From assembly GCF_020035535.1 (NCBI RefSeq), contig NZ_CP083350.1, forward strand, positions 558,001-622,000: 64,000 nt of DNA, written 5' to 3'. The notes beneath the pieces are model-generated. The model ran no database searches. It saw only the letters and a list, made by a program, of their open reading frames with translations, and was not told the origin of the DNA. Shown one piece after another: positions 8,796 through 18,438 of this stretch (position 1 is the first letter of the stretch; every line of letters begins with the position of its first letter). The DNA is from Ensifer adhaerens (GTDB taxonomy: Bacteria > Pseudomonadota > Alphaproteobacteria > Rhizobiales > Rhizobiaceae). The position numbers and the translations under genes were made by a program.

Positions 8796-9669
8796 ACCAG
8801 CCCGCGCTCCAGGTGCCACGGCGCGCAGCGAGCGCCGCGCCAAACTGCACGCATTCGTCGCAAACTGGCAGGCCATGCTGGGCCTGGCGCTTGTGCTAAT
8901 CTTCTTTGCAAGCGCCATTTTCGCTGCCCAAATAGCGCCCTACGATCCCAACGCCATGGACATTCCCGCACGCATGTCCGGGCCGACCTGGCAGCACCTG
9001 GCGGGCACCGACCAGCTCGGGCGTGATACGCTTTCGCGCATTCTCCATGGCGGTCGGGTAGCGCTGACGATCGCAGCAGTCGGGGTGTCTCTGTCGCTGG
9101 CGATCGGGCTTGCGCTTGGTATGCTGGCGGCCTTTGGTCCGCGCTGGCTCGATTCGCTGCTTCTGCTGGCCTTCGATTCGGTCCGGTCCTTTCCGACCAT
9201 CATCCTCGGGCTCGCCACTGTGGCCTTGACGGGGCCAAGCCTCGGTCTCGTCATGGTGATCGTGGTCGTCACCTCGATCCCGCAATATGCCCGCGTCACG
9301 CGCACCGCCGCACTGGTGTTGCGGGGAACGGATTTCATTCTCGCGGAGCGCTCGCTAGGCGCATCGACGCTTCGCATTTTGTGGCATCACATCCTGCCCA
9401 ACGTCGTCGGGCCTCTCCTGATCCTTGCCGCAATGGACGTCCCCGTCGTGGTTTCTCTCGAGGCCGGCTTGAGCTTCCTCGGCCTTGGCGTCACGCCCCC
9501 GACGGCCAGCTGGGGCACTCTGCTGAACGAAGGCTATCTCGTTATCCGCAACTCGCCATGGATGGTGATCATGTCCGGGCTGCCGCTGGTGCTGACGACG
9601 ATCGGGTTTACCTTTCTGGCCGAAGGGCTGCGCGACACGTTCGATCCGCGCATGAGCAAAGGGCGCTGA
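8776..9669 (+). CDS. ABC transporter permease, DppC-like
   Basis: The protein is about 297 aa. It shows the DppC signature GTDQLGRDTLSRILHGGRVALTI after the first helix, the coupling loop with LRGTDFILAERSLGAS, and GLSFLGLGVTPPTASWG near the C-terminus. A GTG at 8776 is preferred, overlapping the end of the DppB-like gene; a TTG at 8767 is possible. It forms the heterodimeric channel with the preceding permease. Confidence 0.87.
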   Translation: MSAISSEPARAPGATARSERRAKLHAFVANWQAMLGLALVLIFFASAIFAAQIAPYDPNAMDIPARMSGPTWQHLAGTDQLGRDTLSRILHGGRVALTIAAVGVSLSLAIGLALGMLAAFGPRWLDSLLLLAFDSVRSFPTIILGLATVALTGPSLGLVMVIVVVTSIPQYARVTRTAALVLRGTDFILAERSLGASTLRILWHHILPNVVGPLLILAAMDVPVVVSLEAGLSFLGLGVTPPTASWGTLLNEGYLVIRNSPWMVIMSGLPLVLTTIGFTFLAEGLRDTFDPRMSKGR

Positions 9670-9671
9670 CG

Positions 9672-11684
9672 ATGGATAATCTTCTGGAAATCAAGGACCT
9701 GTCGGTCAACTTCCGAACGTCCCACGGCCGCATGAAAGCACTCCGCAACGTATCGTTCGGCGTCAAGAAGGGCAAAATACTGGGTATCGTCGGCGAAAGC
9801 GGCTCCGGTAAGAGCACCGTGCTGTGGTCGATCATGGGTTTGCTCGCACAAAACGCCGAGATTGCCGGCGGGAGCATCCTTTTCCAGGACCGAGACCTGC
9901 TGAAGCTGCAGGAAACGGCGCTAAGGGCGCTGCGGGGCGAAGAAGTAGCGGTGGTTTTTCAGGACCCCATGACCTCGCAAGCACCGCTTCTGAGCTATGG
10001 CCGGCAGATGGCCGACATTCTCTATCGTCGCCGCGGTATGTCGAAGCGCGAAAAACGTCAGGCGGCAATCCAGATGCTCGGCAAGGTCGGAATTCCTGAC
10101 CCGGCGTTCCGCCTCGACCAGTACCCCCACGAATTCTCCGGGGGCATGCGGCAGAGGGCCGGTATCGCCATGGCGTTGCTGGCCGGACCAAACCTGCTTG
10201 TGGCCGATGAGCCGACGACCGCTCTTGACGTCACGATGGAGGCACAGATCATCCATCTGCTACGGGATCTGCAGGCAGAGACAGAAGCTACCGTCGCCGT
10301 CGTCTCGCACAACCTGGGCCTGATCGCCGAGCTTTGCGACGATGTGGTGGTCATGTATGCGGGCGAAGTCATCGAGACAGGCACCGTTCGCCAGATTTTC
10401 CACGCGCCCCGCCATCCTTACACGCAGGCGCTTCTGGATTGCGATCCGGCACGCATCCCAGAGCGCTCGGCGCGCCTGCCCGTAATTGCCGGCGATCTGC
10501 CCGATCTCGTCATCCCGCCACCGGGCTGCATCTTTGCGGAGCGCTGTCCCCACCTCATGCCCATTTGCATGGCAGAAAGGCCACCTGCCACGACCGACGA
10601 GAACGGCGGGATGGTGCGATGCCATATCCAGAGCGGTGTGGTCACGCCCAAGGCACGCAGTGCGCGGGCACGAGCAGAACCTGCTGGGCGGACTGACGTG
10701 GAGAAGGCGGAACCACTGCTCGAAACGCGGGAGCTGAACGTCAGGTTCGCGACGGAAAGTAGGTTCTTGGCAAGCATTCAAGGTCGCATGCCCAAAGGGC
10801 TCGATGCAGTCCTTGACGTCAGCCTCACGGTCCGGCCCGGAGAAACGCTCGGCGTGGTGGGCGAAAGTGGGTCAGGTAAAAGCACGCTTGGCCGGGCAAT
10901 CCTGAATCTTGTATCCGTTACCAGCGGGCAAGTGCTTTTTGAGGGCAATGAGATCCATTCCCTCTCCGAACGCGCATTCAAACCATTGCGTCGCAATATG
11001 GCGATGATGTTCCAGGACCCGAACGGCTCGCTCTCGCCACGAATGACCGTGCGTGCGCTGATTACCGAACCGCTTCTCATTCATGGCTTGGGCACGCGCG
11101 ACCTGGATCGCGAGGCCGAACGGCTGGCCGATATGGTCCGGTTGCCCCGCCCGCTCCTCTCGCGTTTCCCCAATCAGCTCTCAGGCGGTCAGGCACGGCG
11201 CGTCGGCGTGGCGCGGGCACTTGCGCTCAGCCCGCGCCTGATTATCGCCGACGAACCGACAGCGGGGCTCGATGTGTCGGTTCAGGGCGAGATCCTGAAC
11301 CTGATGGCCGATCTCCAGGCCGAACATGGACTGGGATATCTCATCATCACCCACAACCTGCCGGTGATCCGCCATATCAGCGACCGGATCGCAATCATGT
11401 ATCTGGGGCGCATCGTCGAACAAGGCCCGGCTGACGACATCTTCCGGCATCAGTACCACCCCTATACGGCTTCCCTCGTACAGGGTGTTCCCCAACCGGA
11501 CCCGGACCTTAGGCGTACGCATGTCGGCCTGAAGGGAGAGGTTCCGAGCCTGCTCGACCGACCGCGCGGTTGTGACTTCGCTTCACGCTGCCCGGTCGCA
11601 AGGCCGCACTGTCATGACGTGAAGCCGCCACATCGCGATGTTGGCCGGAACCGCACCATCGCTTGCCACTTCCCGCTCTCGTAA
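9672..11684 (+). CDS. Fused dipeptide-type ABC ATPase (DppD-DppF fusion)
   Basis: The 670-aa protein contains two complete nucleotide-binding domains. The first has Walker [10 protein letters not shown] near residue 42, signature FSGGMRQR and Walker B LLVADEP, followed by an oligopeptide-transporter C-terminal cysteine motif (CIFAERCPHLMPIC). The second half repeats [17 protein letters not shown] and LIIADEP and ends with a second Cys cluster (CDFASRCPVARPHC). The second domain carries a short extra loop before Walker A. The two ATPases of Dpp systems are usually separate genes, so one polypeptide powers the transporter here. It starts 2 bases after the permease stop. Confidence 0.9.
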   Translation: MDNLLEIKDLSVNFRTSHGRMKALRNVSFGVKKGKILGIVGESGSGKSTVLWSIMGLLAQNAEIAGGSILFQDRDLLKLQETALRALRGEEVAVVFQDPMTSQAPLLSYGRQMADILYRRRGMSKREKRQAAIQMLGKVGIPDPAFRLDQYPHEFSGGMRQRAGIAMALLAGPNLLVADEPTTALDVTMEAQIIHLLRDLQAETEATVAVVSHNLGLIAELCDDVVVMYAGEVIETGTVRQIFHAPRHPYTQALLDCDPARIPERSARLPVIAGDLPDLVIPPPGCIFAERCPHLMPICMAERPPATTDENGGMVRCHIQSGVVTPKARSARARAEPAGRTDVEKAEPLLETRELNVRFATESRFLASIQGRMPKGLDAVLDVSLTVRPGETLGVVGESGSGKSTLGRAILNLVSVTSGQVLFEGNEIHSLSERAFKPLRRNMAMMFQDPNGSLSPRMTVRALITEPLLIHGLGTRDLDREAERLADMVRLPRPLLSRFPNQLSGGQARRVGVARALALSPRLIIADEPTAGLDVSVQGEILNLMADLQAEHGLGYLIITHNLPVIRHISDRIAIMYLGRIVEQGPADDIFRHQYHPYTASLVQGVPQPDPDLRRTHVGLKGEVPSLLDRPRGCDFASRCPVARPHCHDVKPPHRDVGRNRTIACHFPLS

Positions 11685-11713
11685 GCGGCACCGCATCGTA
11701 CAAGGAATACAAA

Positions 11714-13141
11714 GTGAGCTACGGAATCTACATTGGACGAACGCATACGGCAGACGGCGTTCCCTATCTCGCAGGTTATGGCGATGAACCGTCTAGCCAT
11801 TGGCTTGAGATCGTACCGCGCCGGACCCATCCGGAAGGCGCGACAATCACTGTCGGCGTGACGCCGCAGGCCCACATGCCCGGCTTGCTGTCCGAAATCC
11901 CCCAGGCGGCCGAATGCGCTCGGCATATGCGGGTCAACTATACGCACTATCTCGGCGTGCCGGCCCCGCTGACCAATGGCGGCCTCAATGAGTACGGCGT
12001 CGCCGTGCGCGACATCTGGTCGACTTCCTGTGCTGCGCTGATCGAGATGACACCCAAGGATCAGACCGGCCCCAACTATTCCGATCTCGCACGGATCGTC
12101 CTTGAGCGCGCACGCTCGGCCCGTGAGGCCGTGGAGATCGTCGCTGCGCATATCGCAAAGTACGGCTACTCCACCTATGGCGGAAACTCGCATATTTTCG
12201 CCGATCCCGAAGAAGCCTGGGTGATGATCGAGTTCGCAGGCGGCAAGGGCCTCTGGGTCGCAGAGCGCCTAGGCGAAACCAGCATCCGCGCTTCACGCCC
12301 CGGCTATATCGGCGTGATTCCCGCCGAGCCCGACGAAACGTTCCTCTTCCCCCCGCATTTCATCAAAACAGCTGAGGATCTGGGCTGGTATGATCCGTCG
12401 CAGGGAGCATTCGACGTCAATGCAATCTACGGCGACGGAAAAGGTCGGTGGGAGGGGGTGCAATGGATCGAGGATGAAATGCGGCGTCGCGCCAGCCACC
12501 CACAGAAGATCGCTTTCGAAGATGTCATCTGGTCTATCGCGACGGAGAAGCTGACTGGCGATACCGCCGGCTACGGTCAGATCGTTCCCCTGGCGCGTCC
12601 GCCTCATCCTGAATTGCGGGTGATGTGGCATGCACCGATCGGCGCCGTCACGGCACCGCTGACCCCGGTTTTCATGGGGATGGACGATATCCCGGCGCCC
12701 TATGGCCAGCACCGCTATCTGACCGACGGCGAAAGTTCGCGGTTCCTCGATCGCCGGAAGGAGTTGAAGTCGCCGCAGGTCGTGTGCCGCATTCCGCAAG
12801 GCGTCGAAACAGGCGAAAGCGCCGTCTACCGCTTCAAACAGTTGATGCATCTGGCGTTTCAAGGCCAGACGACGATCCTGCCTGAAGTATTCGAGCATTG
12901 GCGTCTCGTCGAAGCACGGATCCTTGCCGAGCTTCCCGCTGTAGAGCGGAGCGCCCTGCTCCTTATCGAAGCTGGAGAACCCGCACTCGCAAAACGGCTG
13001 CTCACGGAATTCAGCCACCGGTGCCTGGCCGAGAACCTTGCCGACTGCGAAGCCTTGTCCCGCGCAGCCTATGTCCGTTTGCGGGCCCGAGGAGAACTGA
13101 ACCTCAGCGATCAGCCGCAGTCGCCGACACAATTGTGGTGA
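11714..13141 (+). CDS. C69-family (PepD-like) Ntn hydrolase with N-terminal Ser
   Basis: The 475-aa protein resembles the C69 dipeptidase family (IYIGRTHTADGVPYLAGYGDE at the N-terminus, later YGGNSHIFADPEEAWVMIEF). These Ntn hydrolases use an N-terminal Cys as nucleophile, six residues before the first conserved Gly. The residue at that position here is Ser2, exposed if the initiator Met is removed. The GTG start at 11714 follows CAAGGAA by about 8 bases. As last gene of the importer operon it probably cleaves the imported substrate in the cytoplasm. It could be a peptidase, an acylase, or inactive. Confidence 0.75.
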   Translation: MSYGIYIGRTHTADGVPYLAGYGDEPSSHWLEIVPRRTHPEGATITVGVTPQAHMPGLLSEIPQAAECARHMRVNYTHYLGVPAPLTNGGLNEYGVAVRDIWSTSCAALIEMTPKDQTGPNYSDLARIVLERARSAREAVEIVAAHIAKYGYSTYGGNSHIFADPEEAWVMIEFAGGKGLWVAERLGETSIRASRPGYIGVIPAEPDETFLFPPHFIKTAEDLGWYDPSQGAFDVNAIYGDGKGRWEGVQWIEDEMRRRASHPQKIAFEDVIWSIATEKLTGDTAGYGQIVPLARPPHPELRVMWHAPIGAVTAPLTPVFMGMDDIPAPYGQHRYLTDGESSRFLDRRKELKSPQVVCRIPQGVETGESAVYRFKQLMHLAFQGQTTILPEVFEHWRLVEARILAELPAVERSALLLIEAGEPALAKRLLTEFSHRCLAENLADCEALSRAAYVRLRARGELNLSDQPQSPTQLW

Positions 13142-13301
13142 CCTGTATCCGGCGCGCCCACCGCGGGCGTGCACAGCTAAACCATGACCCGCGTTCGCCG
13201 CTCATTCCGGCCGGCTAGCGCGAAAACCCACCGGAGGGATCACGCTTGGCCCGGCTGAATCAGCCCCGGAGTAGAAGCCGGCGTCATACTCGTCCGCCTG
13301 G

Positions 13302-14399
13302 TCATTCGGCCCGGCTAACGTTCTCGGCAAACGCCATCATCAGCGGCCCGACTCCTTTCGGGTCGTCGGCGACCACGCGCTCAGTGAGGTAATAGCCGGG
13401 CGTGCCGTCCCGGTAGGTGCCCTCGAAACCGCCGAGACCGGCCACGCAGACGATCGTTGTCATTCGGGCCACCCCCTCCCTGTCGGTCACAAGCCGTGTG
13501 TTGAGCAACGCATCAAGTGCCCGCTCTCCGGCCGCGCTGGTCTGCGGCACGCGATCGGGTTTGACCAGCCCGAGGCGCGCGGCGCGGAGCAGTGCATAGG
13601 CAAACATCGCGGAGGCCGAGCTTTCCTCGTAGTTGCCTTCGAGGGCCGGTGCGTCGAGCACCTGCATCCAGAGACCGGACGGTTGCTGGCGCGCGATCAA
13701 TTCATCCAGAAGCTGGTGCGCCAGCAATCGGTGCGGACCGGAAGCACTGTCATTGGGCAGAAGGGCCAGCGCATCGACCAGCGCCATCGCCAGCCAACCG
13801 ACGGCGCGCGCCCAGACGGCGGGCGACCTGCCGGTCTCAGGGTCGGCCCATCGCTGCTCCCGACTGTCGTCATAACCGTGGACGTAAAGCCCGGCCGGTG
13901 TCGCTGTCAGCGAAAGCGCCGTCGAAAATTGCCGAAGCGCATCGGCAACCAGCGCCGGTTTATCCGTGGCCAGCGCATATTCGATTTGAAACGGCAGGCC
14001 CATATAGAGCCCATCCAGCCAGACCTGGTGTGGGTAGCGTTTCTTGTGCCAGTAGTTGCCCTGAGGGATGCGCGGATGGCTTTCGAGTTGGCCGGCCAGA
14101 CGTTCTGCCGCCGCGAGATAGCGGGCGTCGCCGGTGTCCCTGGCCAAAGCAAAGAGTGATCGCCCAGCGAGAATGTGGTCGATGTTGTATTCTGCAGGGT
14201 CGTAACCGAAGAGCGTGCCGTCCGCTGCGATCTGCCGGTCGGCGAGCCGGTGCAAATGGTCCCTCCAACGTTTCTCGCCCGTCGCCTCGAACAACAGCTG
14301 CAGGCCTCGGTAGAGGCAACCGTCCTCGTAGCACCAGCTTCCGCCCTTGTAAGGCCGGTAGCGTTGCGCGAACTGGTCGAAATAGTCGGTCGGGTTCAT
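13302..14399 (-). CDS. GH105 unsaturated rhamnogalacturonyl/glucuronyl hydrolase
   Basis: The 365-aa protein has the (alpha/alpha)6-barrel motifs of GH105/GH88: GGSWCYEDGCLYRG, YPHQVWLDGLYMGLPF (the Asp of WLDG corresponds to the catalytic region in YteR-type enzymes) and PAVWARAVGWLAMALVD. No signal peptide is present, so it should act in the cytoplasm on unsaturated oligosaccharides made by pectate or rhamnogalacturonan lyases and imported by the Tog-like transporter upstream. The ATG at 14399 is chosen because the family normally begins close to this point; it lies 8 bases after the GH28 gene, in the same operon. Confidence 0.85.
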   Translation of the reverse strand: MNPTDYFDQFAQRYRPYKGGSWCYEDGCLYRGLQLLFEATGEKRWRDHLHRLADRQIAADGTLFGYDPAEYNIDHILAGRSLFALARDTGDARYLAAAERLAGQLESHPRIPQGNYWHKKRYPHQVWLDGLYMGLPFQIEYALATDKPALVADALRQFSTALSLTATPAGLYVHGYDDSREQRWADPETGRSPAVWARAVGWLAMALVDALALLPNDSASGPHRLLAHQLLDELIARQQPSGLWMQVLDAPALEGNYEESSASAMFAYALLRAARLGLVKPDRVPQTSAAGERALDALLNTRLVTDREGVARMTTIVCVAGLGGFEGTYRDGTPGYYLTERVVADDPKGVGPLMMAFAENVSRAE

Positions 14400-14407
14400 G
14401 GGATGTC

Positions 14408-15961
14408 TCACTCGAAGGATGTTGATATTGCGGCCGCGCTCAGGAGCGCTGGGTCGTCGCAATCGACTTCCGCCCGTTCCGAGACGATCGTTTCGTGCCG
14501 CATCGGACGGATACGGTCGGCCATGATGGGAGGGGCAACCGCCGCCTCGGGGTTGAAGGAAGCAATGTTGAGGCGGCGAATTTTGATGTTGCGGATTGGG
14601 GCCTCCGGCAGGCCGAGGAAGGCGCCGGCTGCATGGGCGAGATCACGAATCTCGACATCCTCGATCGTGACGCCATTGATGACGGGTGTGCCCGCCTCGA
14701 CCGGAGCCGGCCGACGGGATTGCACCCAGGCGTCGTGGCCATCCGCATCGCAATGGTAGTAGGCGTTGGCGGAGAGCGCTGTCTCGACGCCATCCATAAG
14801 AACGTGGCGCATCGTGATATCGGTGATCGCGCCGCCACGCCCGCGCCGCGTCTTGATACGCAGGCCGCGATCCGTACCGACCATCGCGCAATTCTCGACG
14901 GCGACATCATGCACGCCGCCAGACATTTCCGAGCCAATGACGAGACCGCCGTGACCGCGCTCCATCAGGCAGTGACTCACACGTATGCCACGCGTTTCGC
15001 TGAGGTGGTCGTCCTCGCCGTTCTGGCCGCGCTTGCCGGCTTTAACGGCAATGCAATCATCCCCGACGGAAAAGCGCACGCCGGCGATCGTCACGTCCTG
15101 GCAGCTTTCGGGATTGAAGCCATCGGTGTTCGGGCTGTCGGCCGGAGCGGAGATGAAAAGCCCTGCCGCCGTCAATCGTCTGCAGCCCTGCGGGTGGATC
15201 GTCCAGGACGGCGCATTGCGGATGGTGAAACCAAGAAGCGTGACATCTGAACAGGAGACAATATGAAGGCCGCGCGGCCTGCGCGCACCGTCACGCGTTT
15301 CCTTCGGCCAGCTCCACCAGTCCCCCCTGTCGCCGGACCCATCGAGCGTGCCTTCTCCCTCGATGACCAGGTCTTTCACGCCAACGGCATGGAGCGGGGC
15401 TGCGAAACAGTCAGCCGGAAGGCCTTCCCAGCTTCCCAACATTCCGCCGGATGCGTCACGGGCTGGCAGGATCGGCCATCCGAGCCGTCCCGATGGCGCT
15501 CGCAGGACCGCCCCTCGGGAAAGGTGGAAGGTCATATGGCTCTTGAGCGCGAAGGGAAATGCCGTCCAGACCCCGGCCGGCAGCCTGAGCTTACCGCCCT
15601 CAGGAACCGCAGCAACAGCTTCTCGAAGGGCAGCCGTGTTCCGGCGTGCGCCCTCCAGATCGTCAAGATGGATATCGCGAACGAGACCGAAATCGCTCGC
15701 GTCGACGAGCCCCGTGCAGGACGCGGTCTCGAACGCCACCGTTTCGAACCCCTCCGCCTCGAAGCAATAGCGTCCGTTAGGTTGAAGATCGTGCAGCAGC
15801 GGCACGGCAAGGGAGGTTTCGCCCTGCCGCGTCTGATCATCCCCGTCGAGCGACGAAAGGCGCCACTTCGCCTTCCCCGGCAGGTGGTAGCGTGCTCCGC
15901 GTGCCGGCAGGCAAAGCGCCGCCGTTCGCGCCGACAGCGCGATGATGGAAGGTCGGGTCAT
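14408..15961 (-). CDS. GH28 polygalacturonase-like glycoside hydrolase, cytoplasmic
   Basis: The 517-aa protein has a parallel beta-helix fold signature with all four GH28 active-site motifs: NTDGF, GDDC, GHGG and RIKT. These supply the catalytic aspartates, the His and the substrate-binding Arg/Lys. No export signal is seen, unlike secreted polygalacturonases, so it likely degrades imported oligogalacturonides exolytically. It sits between the binding-protein gene and the GH105 gene. An N-terminal region of about 90 residues resembles the fibronectin-like extension found in exo-polygalacturonases. Confidence 0.88.
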   Translation of the reverse strand: MTRPSIIALSARTAALCLPARGARYHLPGKAKWRLSSLDGDDQTRQGETSLAVPLLHDLQPNGRYCFEAEGFETVAFETASCTGLVDASDFGLVRDIHLDDLEGARRNTAALREAVAAVPEGGKLRLPAGVWTAFPFALKSHMTFHLSRGAVLRAPSGRLGWPILPARDASGGMLGSWEGLPADCFAAPLHAVGVKDLVIEGEGTLDGSGDRGDWWSWPKETRDGARRPRGLHIVSCSDVTLLGFTIRNAPSWTIHPQGCRRLTAAGLFISAPADSPNTDGFNPESCQDVTIAGVRFSVGDDCIAVKAGKRGQNGEDDHLSETRGIRVSHCLMERGHGGLVIGSEMSGGVHDVAVENCAMVGTDRGLRIKTRRGRGGAITDITMRHVLMDGVETALSANAYYHCDADGHDAWVQSRRPAPVEAGTPVINGVTIEDVEIRDLAHAAGAFLGLPEAPIRNIKIRRLNIASFNPEAAVAPPIMADRIRPMRHETIVSERAEVDCDDPALLSAAAISTSFE

Positions 15962-15999
15962 GATCTCTTCTCGTTTCGGTTTCCCGCTGGGTGCGGGGC

Positions 16000-16025
16000 G
16001 CCCGCCGCGAGAAGCCGCGGCGGGC
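16000..16025 (-). other. Intercistronic stem-loop after TogB-like gene
   Basis: A perfect 10-bp inverted repeat (GCCCGCCGCG / CGCGGCGGGC, 6-base loop) lies 11 bases beyond the stop of the binding-protein gene on the minus strand and before the GH28 start. No U-tract follows, consistent with a stabilising or attenuating hairpin inside the operon. Confidence 0.65.
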
Positions 16026-16036
16026 AGACTTAGCGA

Positions 16037-17302
16037 TCAGTCGAACTTGGCGAGCACGTCGTTCACCGTGTCGATGATCTGCTCCGCCGCTTCATTGGCG
16101 CTGAGCTGCCCGTAGGCATATTCCTCGAGCGTATCGATGAAGGCGGCGCGGATCTCCGGATGCTCGTTGAACGGCGAAACGGTCGGCCCACCGGCGGCGA
16201 GCACGATGGCGTTGGCGGCGCGCACTTCGGGCTCGCCCTTTTCGCCAAGTCGGGCGGCAGCAGCCTTGGACGCCGGCAGGCCGCGAGAGGTGCCGAGCGC
16301 ATCGATGCCTTCCGGTTCGTTCAACAGGCAGTTGACGATTTGCGCCGCCGCCGCCGGGTCCTTCGAGTTCTTCGAGATCGAGAACACCATGGACGGCTTA
16401 CGGTAGACGCCTTCCGTTACCGCGTCAGCGAGCTTGAGCATCGGCACAGGCGTCAGCACCTGACCGTCCTTCAACGGATCGGCATATTTGGAATAGGTCG
16501 AGTCCCATTCATAGGAACCGGCGACCTTTCCCTCGGCCCAGGCGGGCTTCTCGAACAGATTGACGTTGCCGTCGGCGGCCTCTTCCTTCTGGGAACGGAT
16601 GGCGCCGGTCTCGACCAGCTTGCCCAGGAAGGAGATGCCTTCGGCCAGCTCCTCCGGTGTCCAGGCGACACGATTGGTTTCGGGATCGACGAGGTCCTTG
16701 CCGGTCTTCTGGACGACGGCCAGCGTCGTCAGGAGTTGCGCGGTCTCCTTGACGGCGTTGAAGGTGTAGTAGTCCTTGCCGAGCTTCTCCTTGATCGTCG
16801 CCGTCGCGGCAAAGAACTCGTCCCAGGTTTTCGGGATGGGCACGCCGGCCTTTTCGAAGGTCGTGGCGTTGAAGAAGAAGACGCGGCCCGTGGTCGAGAC
16901 CGGAAGCCCCTGCAGGACCCCGTTCATGGAGCCTGCCGCGAGATCGGCATCGCTCCAATTGGAAAGATCGATCGCCTTCAGCGCGCGCAAATCGGCGAAA
17001 CCGTCGCCATTTTTTGAAAACAGCGGCAGCCACGGCCAATTGACCTGCACGATGTCCGCCTCGGTCTTGCCGGCCATCTGGGTCGTCAGCTTTTCGAGGT
17101 AGCCGTCAAAACCGGTGAATTCGCCCTTGACGGTATGGCCGTATTTTTCACCGCACGCAGCGATCGCCTTCTGGGTGGCAACGTGGCGGCTCTCGCCACC
17201 CCACCACGCCATGCGCAATTCAGCCGCGTGCGCTGCCGTGCCGAGCGCAAGGGCGCCATATGCGACGCCGGCAAGCGCGGCGATCTTTGCTGTCATTCTC
17301 AT
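16037..17302 (-). CDS. ABC sugar-binding protein, family 1, TogB-like (oligogalacturonide)
   Basis: The 421-aa protein has a Sec signal peptide (hydrophobic LAGVAYGALALG, cleavage after AHA). The mature protein begins ELRMAWWGG and contains the family-1 pattern LPVSTTGRVFFFN and PIPKTWDEFF, then ATPEELAEG-like segments. Gene order permease-permease-ATPase-binding protein matches togMNAB of pectinolytic enterobacteria, and two pectin-oligomer hydrolases follow, so oligogalacturonide or rhamnogalacturonan oligomers are the likely ligand. AGGAGGAGAAGG precedes the ATG. Confidence 0.85.
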   Translation of the reverse strand: MRMTAKIAALAGVAYGALALGTAAHAAELRMAWWGGESRHVATQKAIAACGEKYGHTVKGEFTGFDGYLEKLTTQMAGKTEADIVQVNWPWLPLFSKNGDGFADLRALKAIDLSNWSDADLAAGSMNGVLQGLPVSTTGRVFFFNATTFEKAGVPIPKTWDEFFAATATIKEKLGKDYYTFNAVKETAQLLTTLAVVQKTGKDLVDPETNRVAWTPEELAEGISFLGKLVETGAIRSQKEEAADGNVNLFEKPAWAEGKVAGSYEWDSTYSKYADPLKDGQVLTPVPMLKLADAVTEGVYRKPSMVFSISKNSKDPAAAAQIVNCLLNEPEGIDALGTSRGLPASKAAAARLGEKGEPEVRAANAIVLAAGGPTVSPFNEHPEIRAAFIDTLEEYAYGQLSANEAAEQIIDTVNDVLAKFD

Positions 17303-17341
17303 TGCCTTCTCCTCCTTGGAATTGAACGACGCGGCGCCTCC

Positions 17342-18436
17342 TCAAAGCGACACGTTGCGGCCATCGGCCTTGTCGAAAACATGCAGTTGGGCAGGGTCCG
17401 GGCGCAGGCGGATCACATCCGAGCGGCCCAGAGCCTCGAATTCGGCGGCGCCCACCACGCTCACGAGCTTTCGGCCCTCGAGATCGGCGTGGAGGTAGAC
17501 TTCATGCCCCATGAACTCGGCATTGGTCAGCTTCACCGCAAATGCCGCGCCGTCAGCGGCAAGCGAGAGATGTTGCGGGCGCATGCCGAGCACAGCCTCA
17601 GCGGGCCTCGACGAAAGCCGTGTCGCGAGGTTGGAGCCGAGCGGCAGACGCTGGCTACCGATCGAGAAGTCCCCACCCTCGAGCCTTGCATCGATGAGGT
17701 TCATCTCCGGGCTGCCTATGAAGCCGGCGACGAAAAGGTTCGCCGGGCGATTGTAGAGCTCCTTCGGCGTCGCCACCTGCATGATGCGGCCCGCCTGCAT
17801 GACGCAGATCCGGTCGCCCATCGTCATCGCCTCGGTCTGGTCGTGGGTCACGTAGATGACGGTCGAGGACAAGCCTTCGGCCTTGAGCTGGCGGTGCAGG
17901 TCGGTGATGCGGACGCGCATCGAGGCCCGCAGCTTGGCGTCGAGATTGGACAGCGGCTCGTCGAACAGAAAGACACCGGGCTTCTTGATCAGTGCACGCC
18001 CAAGCGCCACACGCTGGGCCTGGCCGCCGGAGAGCTGCTTCGGCAGCCGATCGAGCAGCGGCTCGATTTCGAGGATCTTCGCCACGTGATCGATGGCGGC
18101 TTCGATTTCCGCGTTCGGCTTGCCGGCAATCTTCAGCCCGAAGGCCAAATTGCCGCGCACCTTCATGTGCGGATAGAGCGCGTAGTTCTGGAAGACCATT
18201 GCGATGGAGCGTTTGCCGGGCGGCAGGTCGTTAACCCGCTGGTCGCCGATCACGACCTCCCCCCCCGATATCTCCTCCAGCCCGGCGACCATGCGTAGCG
18301 TGGTGGACTTGGCGCAGCCGGAGGGGCCGACGAAGACCATGAACTCGCCATCCTCGATATCGAGGTTGATGCCGTGCACGGCCTTGAAGGCGTTGCCATA
18401 GATCTTTTCGAGATTCTTCAGTTGGACCTTAGCCAT
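17342..18436 (-). CDS. ABC transporter ATP-binding protein, MalK/UgpC type (TogA-like)
   Basis: The 364-aa protein has an N-terminal nucleotide-binding domain: Walker A GPSGCAKST (note Ala where most MalK proteins have Gly), signature LSGGQAQR, Walker B FLFDEPLSNLD and H-loop YVTHDQTEA. A C-terminal TOBE/regulatory domain of about 130 residues contains ELYNRPANLFVAGFIGSPEMN. It energises the two adjacent permeases; the gene starts 2 bases after the TogN-like stop. Confidence 0.9.
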   Translation of the reverse strand: MAKVQLKNLEKIYGNAFKAVHGINLDIEDGEFMVFVGPSGCAKSTTLRMVAGLEEISGGEVVIGDQRVNDLPPGKRSIAMVFQNYALYPHMKVRGNLAFGLKIAGKPNAEIEAAIDHVAKILEIEPLLDRLPKQLSGGQAQRVALGRALIKKPGVFLFDEPLSNLDAKLRASMRVRITDLHRQLKAEGLSSTVIYVTHDQTEAMTMGDRICVMQAGRIMQVATPKELYNRPANLFVAGFIGSPEMNLIDARLEGGDFSIGSQRLPLGSNLATRLSSRPAEAVLGMRPQHLSLAADGAAFAVKLTNAEFMGHEVYLHADLEGRKLVSVVGAAEFEALGRSDVIRLRPDPAQLHVFDKADGRNVSL

Positions 18437-18438
18437 GT

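Noticed and set aside
17135..18298. 387-codon plus-strand frame opposite the TogA-like ATPase
   Set aside because: Its translation is Arg/Gly/His-rich and mirrors the codon structure of the well-supported ATPase gene on the other strand.
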